Shown here one piece after another: positions 57,454 through 64,000 of a stretch of DNA of 64,000 bases; the stretch's first letter is position 1; each line of letters opens with the position of its first letter. The notes beneath the pieces are model-generated. The model did no database searches, was not told the DNA's origin, and saw only the letters and a program-made list of their open reading frames with translations. Position numbers and translations under genes: made by a program. This DNA comes from CAVVMA01 sp963830715 (GTDB taxonomy: Bacteria; Desulfobacterota; Binatia; Binatales; Binataceae): assembly GCA_963830715.1 (NCBI GenBank), contig CAWHNS010000023.1:116764-180763 (forward strand), read 5' to 3'.

Positions 57454-58369
57454 CGGATCAGCGCGAAGGCGGGCATCACCTCGCGCGCGAAAAGCTCGAC
57501 TGCGCTGACCATCGGAAGCGGGAGCAGTACGAGCTGGAACAGGCTGACGCCTTTGGCCGCGCGCCGGCGGAATTGCTCGATGACCTGGCGCGGCGTGCCT
57601 CTGATCGCGTTCTTCAGGTCCTGTCCCATCGATTGCGCCTGCTGCCAGGCCTGATCGGCTTCCTGCTCGGTGCCGCCCAGGATGGTGAATACCATTTCGG
57701 AAATCTTCAGCGTGTTGAAGTCGCGCCCGATCGACCGGCAGTGTTCCTTGAGCACGCCCAGGGTGTGGTCGAAGTCGTCATAGGTCGGCATGCAGTTCCA
57801 GTGGTCGGCATATTTTGCGACAATTCGTAGCAGGACCTTCTCGCCGAGGCCGCCGATCATGATCGGCGGATGGGGCTTCTGGACGGGCTTGGGATTGAGC
57901 GGCGCGTCGGCGATCGTGTAGTACCGGCCCTTGAAGCTGGCGCGCTTGCCGGCGAACAGCGCCTTGATGACCTGCAGGCCCTCCTCGAACTGCTTGAGGC
58001 GGATGCCGGCGGCGGGAACTCGTAGCCGTAGGCGCGATACTCCTCTTCCATCCAGCCCGCGCCGAGTCCGATCTCGAGGCGGCCGTTGCTGACGTGATCG
58101 ATCGTGACCAGCGACTTCGCGAGCAACGCCGGATTGCGATAGGAGTTGCAGAGCACGATCGTGCCGAGCCGCACCTTCTCGGTGCAGGCGGCCAGCGCGC
58201 CCATCATCGCGATCGCCTCGTGGTAGTCGAGATCGGGAAGCCCCGGAATCCACATGTGATCGGACAGCCACAGCGAATGGTAGCCGAGGCGATCGGCGGC
58301 TTTCGCAAACTCCAGGCACATCGGCCAGGGGAGTCCGCCCTGAGGAACTTCGAGTCCGAATTCGACCAT
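57450..58369 (-). CDS. LLM-class F420-dependent oxidoreductase, copy 1, one frameshift
   Basis: Two frames join near 58010 into about 306 residues. MVEFGLEVPQGGLPWPMCLE, GYHSLWLSDHMWIPGLPDL, LGTIVLCNSYRNPALLAKSL and GRLEIGLGAGWMEEEYRAYG are typical of the TIM-barrel luciferase-like fold. After the shift it continues RLKQFEEGLQVIKALF, NPKPVQKPHPPIMIGG and so on. These enzymes use reduced coenzyme F420 or FMN. It is about half identical by eye to the next copy and overlaps the phosphotransferase by ATGA. Substrate unknown. Confidence 0.88.
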
Positions 58370-58409
58370 GGGATGCTCCGTGCGCCCGCGCTCCGCCGCG
58401 ATCCCGGCC

Positions 58410-59339
58410 TCACGCGAAGTGCGGCATCACCTCGCGCGCAAAGGTTTCGAGCGTCTGCGGGGGCGCGAAATCGCTGAAGAAGATTGTGAACATCGTGATG
58501 CCCTTCTTCACGCGATCGCGAAGCTGCGCCACGATCTCCGGCGGCGTGCCCTTGATTCCGGTGCTGGAAAACGGGAAGCGCTTCGCCGTCTGCCATTTCT
58601 GTTCGACCTCGGCGCTCGTAGCGCCCATGCAGATCAGCAACTGCTCGGAGATTGTAATCGCATTGATGTCGCGGCCCACCGCCTTGCAGTGATCCTTGAG
58701 GATGCCGAGCTTGCGCTCGAAGCTGTCGTAGCCGGCCGGGCAGTTCCATCGATCGGCGTATTTCGCAACGATGCGCAGCATCACTTTCTCTCCGCTGCCG
58801 CCGATCAGTATCGGCGGATGCGGTTTCTGGATCGGCTTGGGATTGAGCGGCGCGTCGGCGATCGCGTAGTACTTGCCCTTGAAGTTGGCGCGCTTGTCGG
58901 CGAACAGCGCGCTCATGACTTGCAGGCCCTCCTCGAGCTGCTTGAGCCGCGCGCCCATCGAGGGGAAGTCGTAGCCGTAGGCCCGATACTCCTCGTCCAT
59001 CCATCCGGCGCCGAGTCCGATCTCGAGCCGCCCGTTGCTGATATGGTCGATCGAGGTGAGCGACTTCGCCAGCAGCGCGGGATTGCGATACGAATTGCAT
59101 ATCACCAGAGTGCCGATCCGAAGCCGCTCGGTCGCCGCGGCAAGTCCCGCCATCAGGGCGAGGCATTCGTGATGGTCGAGATCGGGCATGCCGCGGGTCC
59201 ACATGTGATCGACCAGCCAGAGCGAGTGGAAGCCGAGCTTTTCGGCCAGCCGCGCGCGGTCGAGCAGCGCCGGCCACGACATGCCCGCCTGCGGTGAGAA
59301 AATCGCGAAGTCAACCTTGTTCGCCATCATGTGCTCCAA
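58410..59339 (-). CDS. LLM-class F420-dependent oxidoreductase, copy 2
   Basis: 309 residues, no frameshift. Same landmarks as the paralogue: GFHSLWLVDHMWTRGMPDLD, GTLVICNSYRNPALLAKSLT, GRLEIGLGAGWMDEEYRAYG and NPKPIQKPHPPILIGGSGEK. Forty bp separate it from copy 1, so a tandem duplication is likely. Start ATG 59339, with a possible ATG at 59327. First gene of the minus-strand run. Confidence 0.92.
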   Translation of the reverse strand: MEHMMANKVDFAIFSPQAGMSWPALLDRARLAEKLGFHSLWLVDHMWTRGMPDLDHHECLALMAGLAAATERLRIGTLVICNSYRNPALLAKSLTSIDHISNGRLEIGLGAGWMDEEYRAYGYDFPSMGARLKQLEEGLQVMSALFADKRANFKGKYYAIADAPLNPKPIQKPHPPILIGGSGEKVMLRIVAKYADRWNCPAGYDSFERKLGILKDHCKAVGRDINAITISEQLLICMGATSAEVEQKWQTAKRFPFSSTGIKGTPPEIVAQLRDRVKKGITMFTIFFSDFAPPQTLETFAREVMPHFA

Positions 59340-59492
59340 TGCGTTGGGTTAGCGCCGGGCCGGACCGGAACGACAATCCGCCGCAGGCGTATTTCTGTTT
59401 CGCATGCGCGCGGAGCAGAATCAACCGGTGAATGCACGGCGCTTGCGAGGCGGGAGAACCAATTGCGCGGGCGTGCTATAAGGACCGCTCCG

Positions 59493-59696
59493 ATGGGTGC
59501 CCATTGTTTCATCGTGATCGGCGCATGGGGCAGCAAACAGACCACGATCGCGGCCTCGCGATGCGTCAAGTGCGGCTTCATTTACGTTGCGATGAACTTC
59601 GCCGCCGATCCCGCAGGGAGCGTCGTGACGATTGGGGAAAATGGCGAAGACCTGGATCTATCCGCGCTGGCCGATCGATGTCCGGTGGAGGGTTGA
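59493..59696 (+). CDS. Small protein preceding the alpha/beta hydrolase
   Basis: 67 residues from ATG 59493: CFIVIGAWGSKQTTIAASRC, then VKCGFIYVAMNFAADPAGSV. It contains one CVKC pair but no second, so a complete zinc knuckle is not evident. Its stop lies one base before the hydrolase ATG at 59698, so it may be a leader or a coupled partner. No family recognised; real coding is uncertain. Confidence 0.4.
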   Translation: MGAHCFIVIGAWGSKQTTIAASRCVKCGFIYVAMNFAADPAGSVVTIGENGEDLDLSALADRCPVEG

Positions 59697-59697
59697 T

Positions 59698-60888
59698 ATG
59701 AATCGTCTCTGGTCGCTCTGCCACGCCGTCGCCGTCATCGCGATGCTCACCGTTGCGGCAGTCCCGGCCACCAGCGCCGAGGCCGCGGACTTCTCGTCCA
59801 GCGGGCCGCCGAGGGCGCTGAAGGGCGTCGCGGGCGCTTACGAGTGGCGATTCGAGGCGGCTCGCGGACCGTCGCCCTTCGACCGGATCGCACTCCATCG
59901 AATCGCCACCGGTCCCAAGCCTCCGGAGCGGCCGGCAGCGGTGGTCCTCTTTCTGCCCGGCACGAACATGAACGGCGAGGTTGCGATCGATGATCCTCGC
60001 TACAACTTCGCCCTCTATCTGGCGTCGAAGGGAATCGACACCTGGTCGATGGATTACCGCACGCACTTCATCCCACCGCAAACGCCCGAGAGTGACCTGG
60101 CGGAGCTGAAGGGATGGACCAACGAACTTTTCGAGTCCGACATCGACGACGCCGCCGACTTCGTGATGGCCAACACGCATCGCACCAAGCTTTTCGCATC
60201 CGGATTCAGCCGCGGGGTGGAGTTCGCGTATCTATATGCGGCCCGTCATCCGGATCGCGTCGCGGGACTGGTCGTGCTCGACGGGTTTGTGGGGGACATG
60301 CCGATGATGCCCGGCGCGCCGAGCGGCTACGCGGATGACCTGGGCGGAAAGCATCTGACCTACGACAAGCGCAAGACGCTGATGGAGCTGGTAATTCAGA
60401 ATCCCGACGGGCCGGCGCCGATTCCCAAATACAAGACCGCGCGAGAGAACCTGGAACACGTCGTTTACGACGCGGCGGCATTCGGCGGCGCGGGCGGGCT
60501 TGCGAATCCGCAGGGCGGCTTTTCCGATCCGATCGTCCTGGCGCGCGTGATGCTCCCATACGATCGCTGGTGGCCGTCGATCCAGAACCACGAGAGTTCG
60601 TTCACGCCCGATCTGAAGCACGCGCTCAGCGAATCGAAGATCCCGGTAGTCGCGTTCAGCAGCACCAACATCGCCGCGCGATGGCCCGGGATGGTGCGCG
60701 GATCGGCCTCGTCAACGGGCAGCTCGGATGTCACCTTCAAGCAACTCGATGGCTGGGGCCATCTGGACGTGCTGTGCGGAACGAAGGCGGAGAGCGAAGT
60801 GTACGCGCCGGTCGCGGCGTGGATTACGCAGCGTGCGAGGTGGGGGAAGCTGCTGACGGCGATGAACCATTGGCTCCGGCAGACTTGA
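59698..60888 (+). CDS. Secreted alpha/beta hydrolase
   Basis: 396 residues from ATG 59698. Signal peptide LCHAVAVIAMLTVAAVPATS; the mature part starts with ADFSSSGPPRALKGVAGAYE. Fold signatures: VVLFLPGTNMNGEVAIDDPR (oxyanion-type strand), KLFASGFSRGVEFAYLYAAR with a GxSxG-like GFSRG nucleophile elbow, and GWGHLDVLCGTK with the catalytic His. An insert (about 210-260, with KYKTARENLEHVVYDAAAFG) covers the active site. It probably acts on an ester or peptide in the periplasm. A diverged 94-bp copy of part of its 3' end lies at 63520-63613 beyond the restriction island. Confidence 0.82.
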   Translation: MNRLWSLCHAVAVIAMLTVAAVPATSAEAADFSSSGPPRALKGVAGAYEWRFEAARGPSPFDRIALHRIATGPKPPERPAAVVLFLPGTNMNGEVAIDDPRYNFALYLASKGIDTWSMDYRTHFIPPQTPESDLAELKGWTNELFESDIDDAADFVMANTHRTKLFASGFSRGVEFAYLYAARHPDRVAGLVVLDGFVGDMPMMPGAPSGYADDLGGKHLTYDKRKTLMELVIQNPDGPAPIPKYKTARENLEHVVYDAAAFGGAGGLANPQGGFSDPIVLARVMLPYDRWWPSIQNHESSFTPDLKHALSESKIPVVAFSSTNIAARWPGMVRGSASSTGSSDVTFKQLDGWGHLDVLCGTKAESEVYAPVAAWITQRARWGKLLTAMNHWLRQT

Positions 60889-60903
60889 CGCGCCACGCGC
60901 CCG

Positions 60904-61251
60904 TCAAGATGGCCCTGACGTGAGAGGCTGGCTGACGAACGAAGCGCTCAACCACGGCCGCGTGATCTTCCCTAGAGCGGCCTTGTCCAACAAGGGTTCT
61001 TTCCGGTGAACGATTCTGTGGCAATTCGCGCACAGCAGCATGAGATCGCTGAGGTTGGTGATCGTGTTGGGTAAAAGCGCCGCCAAGGGCAAGAGGTGAT
61101 GCACCTCGATAAACCCCTTTCCGCGATTCCCATACTTCTGCTCGAAGTCGAAGGCGCAGTTCTCGCAGAATATCTGATCATGGGTCTTCTTGAAGATGGC
61201 GACCTTAGCCGTGCGTATCTTTCTGTTTCTGTCGATGCTGAAATGCGACAC
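60904..61251 (-). CDS. HNH endonuclease
   Basis: 115 residues from GTG 61251, but the coding signal (LIETLTANETKRRL) continues in frame to about 61295, so it may extend into the upstream gene. The HNH core is complete: CENCAFDFEQKYGNRGKGFIE with two CxxC cysteines, then EVHHLLPLAAL and DLMLLCANCHRIVH with the second CxxC and metal His. This is the McrA/5mC-type HNH layout, a nuclease that cuts DNA. Directly downstream of a C5 methyltransferase and Vsr: the likely restriction component. Its N-terminal specificity part is probably the preceding frame (61290-61941), split by a frameshift. Confidence 0.8.
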   Translation of the reverse strand: MSHFSIDRNRKIRTAKVAIFKKTHDQIFCENCAFDFEQKYGNRGKGFIEVHHLLPLAALLPNTITNLSDLMLLCANCHRIVHRKEPLLDKAALGKITRPWLSASFVSQPLTSGPS

Positions 61252-61289
61252 CAGCCGCCGCTTGGTTTCGTTAGCCGTCAGCGTTTCAA

Positions 61290-61941
61290 TTAAGACACCT
61301 TGGGGGCGACTTCTGTCGGAATTTCGACGAACTTCTCGCTTGGCGCCTCGATCATCTCGGCAAACTCAGCATGGCTGTTGAGCCAAGCGGCGATGCGATT
61401 CGAGAGATCGCGGAGTTCCGCCAGCCGGGAACCCCGGCCCTAACAATGGACTGATATTGCTCGGTGAGCACTCTAACGGGCGCGGGCAAGTCTGGTCTCG
61501 CCATGAAATCGGCGATGCGCATGAGCCTATCGACGAGGTCTATGTCGTTATTGTCGTGCAGCACCCGCAACGATTGCGGGGTGCAGATGGCTCGCTGGCC
61601 GTCCGGCGTGCTCTAGCCAGAAACGAGATCGAGCTTATGACGTAGCCCTTGTCTCGCAAAGGCAGAACCACCTGGCCCTGATCTTCACGGATCGGATCAG
61701 GCAAGAGAGCCAGAGCGGCTATCAGTTGCGGCACGTTCAATAGAGAGCGGTCGTTCGGATGCTCACGCCTTAGGCGCGGTTTGCCATCTCTGATTTTTCC
61801 CCACGCATCAGTTGTAAGATATGCGCCCGGAACTGAAATGGCATCAACGATGACGCGGCGCTCAAGAAGAACCGCTTGCGGTACGTGCTCGTATTCGCCT
61901 CGGCCTCCGCTAGGGCGCCAGCGAATATCGACATTAGGCAC
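61290..61941 (-). pseudogene. Unknown protein between methyltransferase and HNH, probable N-terminal domain of the nuclease, frameshifted
   Basis: Starts at GTG 61941, 20 bp after the methyltransferase stop. The frame changes near 61612 (after VISSISFLA) and near 61440 (after YQSIVRAG) to read RLAELRDLSNRIAAWLNSHA and then EMIEAPSEKFVEIPTEVA to a TAA at 61290. Joined length about 217 residues. If one more shift near 61295 joins it to the HNH frame, it becomes the N-terminal domain of a ~345-residue nuclease, a common McrA/HNH restriction-enzyme layout. Mid-region motifs EEHPNDRSLLN-like (LRREHPNDRSLLNVPQLIAA) are not recognised. Confidence 0.55.
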
Positions 61942-61961
61942 GGCGCGCCCCGGTTGAGCCG

Positions 61962-62973
61962 TCAGCGGGCGTGGGCTAGCGAATGCCCGCGATTCGCGGC
62001 CAATACGGATTTGAGTCGGCGACCGACCCATTCGGCGACCTGCGGCGTTACAGCATTGCCGACGGCATGGTAGCGGAGGCTGTCAATTTTGTCGGATGGC
62101 ACTTCGCCGAACCTTGCCGGGACAGTCCAATTATCAGGGAAACCTTGAATGCGCTCGATCTCCACCGGAATAAGCCGTCTTACTCTTCCGTCTGGATACC
62201 AAACGTAGTTACGGCTCCAATCCGTTCCTGTGTGGCGCGCGGATTCGGCATATATGCAATGAGCTATGCTTTTGACTAATGGCCCTTTGCGAGAATCTCC
62301 AAGGATCGTCTGAAAGAGGGAGGGAGGTTTCGGCCCATTTGATCCGTTCTTCTCAACATCCCAATCGCCGCGTTTTGGCTCAAAAAGTATTTGTCCGGCG
62401 CTCTCTGCGTCTCTATGCACGGCAACAATGTAGACGCGGCGGCGCTGTTGGGGGACTCCGAAGTATTTACTGTCGAGCACACGCCATGCGAGACCATACC
62501 TGAGTTCATCCAGCGCCTTGAGTATCGTGGCGAAGTCTCTTCCTCCGTGGCTAGAGAGAAGGCCGTGAACATTTTCGAGGAGAATCGTTCCGGGCATACC
62601 TTCTCGAACGAGGCGCATAAACGCATGAAAGAGCCCAGACTGCGGCCCTCGAAGCCCAGAGCGCGGCCCCATGCGCGCCAAACTGACATCCTGGCACGGG
62701 AATCCGGCGGCCCAGACATCGGCAGTCGGGAATATCTTCGATTGCGACATCGGCAATATCTCTCTTCCTCGGCGTATCAGGCCAATGCTGTTCAAGGATG
62801 TCGATGCAGAACGGTTTGTTCTCGCACTGGAATCGTACAGCGAATCCCGCCCGCTCTAGCCCAAGATCGAATCCGCCGATGCCGGAGAAAAAAGAAGCGA
62901 CCGTATACTCCGCCGCCGCCTTCCTCCGGGCTGGCCTGTAGGTGGTATCCGCCGCGGCGCCAAGCGTTGTCAC
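61962..62973 (-). CDS. dcm: C5-cytosine DNA methyltransferase, one frameshift
   Basis: The start is GTG 62973, which overlaps the vsr stop as GTGA, so the two are coupled. Motifs in order: I FFSGIGGFDLGLERAGF, IV AAGFPCQDVSLARMGPR with catalytic Cys, VI LLENVHGLLSSHG, VIII PQQRRRVYIVAVHRD, IX RRLIPVEIERIQGFPDNW and X YHAVGNAVTPQVAEW. The frame changes near 62730, between motifs II and IV. Joined length about 336 residues, a normal C5-MTase. It methylates C5 of a cytosine in a specific site; the target region lies between motifs VIII and IX. Likely modification half of a type II system. Confidence 0.93.
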
Positions 62974-63392
62974 CGATTGGCCATCTCCGTCAAATGAGCC
63001 CGAAGGCGTCGCTCCACAAGGTCGAGATTTTTCAACTGACATTCCCATATCACAAGCGGCGACCATCCCAAAAGTTTCAGGCGTCTTAAATTAACAGCGT
63101 CTCGGCGCCGGTTACCCCGCAGCTTGGGTAGCCAGTAAGCGCGGCGGGTCTTCGGAACCCGTCGCCCCCGTTTGCAAGATGTATGTTGATGCCAGAAGCA
63201 TCCGTTGATGAAGATGACTTTGCGGCGCGATCGAAACACTATGTCAGGCTTGCCCGGCAATTCCGAGCATGAAGTCGATAGCGGTAGCCGAGAGCGTAGA
63301 GCAGTCGGCGTACCACGATTTCGGGGCCGGTGTCGGCGCCGCGAATGCGCGCCATGCATCCTGCTTCGTTCGGCGGGGCTTATCGCGTCCAT
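62970..63392 (-). CDS. vsr: Very-short-patch repair endonuclease Vsr, two frameshifts
   Basis: ATG 63392 starts MDAISPAERSRM. The frame then needs two repairs, near 63350 (to ARIRGADTGPEIVVRRLLYA) and near 63262 (to LPGKPDIVFRSRRKVIFING). The core CFWHQHTSCKRGRRVPKTRR and GWSPLVIWECQLKN match the Vsr fold: LPGKPDIV with catalytic Asp, FINGCFWHQH with the metal His, and WEC. Vsr nicks next to T:G mismatches made by deamination of 5-methylcytosine and always pairs with a C5 methyltransferase, as here. Confidence 0.92.
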   Translation of the reverse strand: MDAISPAERSRMHGAHSRRRHRPRNRGTPTALRSRLPLSTSCSELPGKPDIVFRSRRKVIFINGCFWHQHTSCKRGRRVPKTRRAYWLPKLRGNRRRDAVNLRRLKLLGWSPLVIWECQLKNLDLVERRLRAHLTEMANR

Positions 63393-63408
63393 CGTTGCCT
63401 AACGCCTC

Positions 63409-64000
63409 TCAGCCTATCGCTCGCCGGCCGTTGCCGGGAAACTGCACCGCGCGTTGGCTTTTCCGGCGATCCTGCGGTAACAGCAACAGTCCGTTCTGTC
63501 GCTGGGGGAACGATGGATGGCGGATCGGCCTCGTTCGACCGGCAGTTCCGATGTCACCTTCAAGCAACTCGATAGCTGGGGCCATCTGGACGTGCTGTGC
63601 GGAACGAAGGCGGCTTACCCAATTTGGATGACTATCGGAGCTGCGGCGGAGGGAAGAAGCGGGCATCTCAACGTTCTCCCTGCGTGAATACCGCGAAGGG
63701 TAAGCGCCGTACGGCTTCCTCTCCCGATACGACCGCGCCAGTTCTAAGTAGATTCCGATATCGCGGTCGAGATCTGATTGCTGGCCGTCGAAATAGAAGT
63801 TGCGTATAGGAATGCGGCCATAGTCCCGGCTGAGTTTGGGATAGATGGCTTCGCTCACAACTCCGTTCATGCATGTGAAGGGGCTGATGTCCACAATCCC
63901 GTCGGCTCCGTGCAGGGCAAGATAAGCACTCCTGCCCACGTTCGCGACCATCTCGCCTTCCGCTCCGGGAAAGGGGAAGATACGGTCGTGCCAGCTTTAG
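63409..64000 (-). CDS. CoA-dehydratase-activase-like (BcrAD/BadFG/HgdC-related) protein, partial, chimeric end
   Basis: Enters from beyond the window. The first part reads FPFPGAEGEMVANVGRSAYL, then ADGIVDISPFTCMNGVVSEA, PIRNFYFDGQQSDLDRDIG and LELARSYRERKPYGAYPS. The pattern is that of the C-terminal domain of the large CoA-dehydratase-activase-like (DUF2229-type) proteins. After about 63615 the frame runs into the antisense of the hydrolase remnant and continues to a stop at 63409, so the natural C-terminus and stop are lost or displaced. The breakpoint coincides with the restriction-island edge, suggesting a rearrangement there. Confidence 0.68.
63520..63613 (+). pseudogene. Remnant of the alpha/beta hydrolase 3' end
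   Basis: The sequence matches 60698-60790 of the intact hydrolase gene. From ATGTCACC (63551) to 63613 it is identical over 62 of 63 positions, and more diverged with one inserted base further upstream. It still codes SDVTFKQLD and WGHLDVLCGTK in one frame, but no start or upstream gene remains. It is either the last piece of a tandem paralogue deleted when the island entered, or a duplicated insertion target. Confidence 0.8.

Overview
The window is about 64 kb of GC-rich bacterial chromosome. No rRNA, tRNA or CRISPR array was seen. The gene content (two tandem F420-type luciferase-like oxidoreductases with a phosphotransferase-family gene, a ~1590-residue NAD-glutamate dehydrogenase, a CoA-dehydratase-activase-like protein, PMT-type mannosyltransferase, a cyclase/ATPase/TPR regulator, glutathione transferases) fits an uncultured deltaproteobacterial or Binatota/Rokubacteria-like soil organism. 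That placement is inference from gene content, not a phylogeny. A recurring feature is the single-base frameshift: about twenty otherwise intact genes, including groEL and riboflavin synthase, switch frame once or more without in-frame stops. This looks more like indel errors in the assembly than mass gene decay, so frameshifted genes are given here as full spans with the switch points stated.

Layout. 0-7.5 kb: the end of an amino-acid permease with a strong terminator, then a co-directional set PP2C phosphatase, membrane Ser/Thr kinase, Amt ammonium transporter and a zinc-ribbon/cyclase/ATPase/TPR regulator whose C-terminus is shifted by a perfect 13-bp tandem duplication. 7.5-13 kb: secreted proteins (a DUF2141 lipoprotein, an HEXXH peptidase, two paralogous secreted esterases, the second with a Pro-Thr repeat linker). 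13-17 kb: GT39 glycosyltransferase, a GNAT/N-acetylglutamate-synthase-like protein, an Rrf2 regulator and riboflavin synthase. 17-24 kb: an MBL-fold hydrolase, a REP-like palindromic element, and a peptidoglycan-sugar recycling group (anmK, nagA) interleaved with a periplasmic-binding-type protein and a MaoC protein. 24.4-26.8 kb: a molybdopterin oxidoreductase broken by about twelve frame switches.

26.8-29.9 kb is the most accessory-looking part. A membrane-anchored, proteasome-beta/Ntn-hydrolase-like protein is bracketed by repeated AGTGTCCGGATTTG-type sequences that resemble the multiple end repeats of IS21-family elements. Next to it is a compact three-gene operon around a ClpP-fold serine protease of the SDH_sah family. 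30-41 kb: carboxylesterase, quinone reductase, a minus-strand set (GNAT, PMT, secreted beta-sandwich protein, LPG-synthase-like membrane protein, APH-like kinase) suggestive of cell-surface glycosylation, and two glutathione transferases. 41-45 kb: a DUF6166 gene and an hsp20-groES-groEL heat-shock operon, with a 21-bp promoter-like motif repeated in opposite orientation in the 0.6-kb gap between them. 45-60 kb: Nudix, BNR-repeat, formyltransferase, phosphodiesterase, LamG protein, the NAD-glutamate dehydrogenase, phosphotransferase and the two luciferase-like oxidoreductases.

60.9-63.4 kb is a restriction-modification island on the minus strand: vsr, a C5-cytosine methyltransferase coupled to it by a GTGA overlap, then an unknown protein and an HNH nuclease that may be one split restriction enzyme. 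It lies between an alpha/beta hydrolase gene and a ~94-bp second copy of that gene's 3' part, and the remnant is fused antisense to the end of a CoA-dehydratase-activase-like gene that runs off the window.
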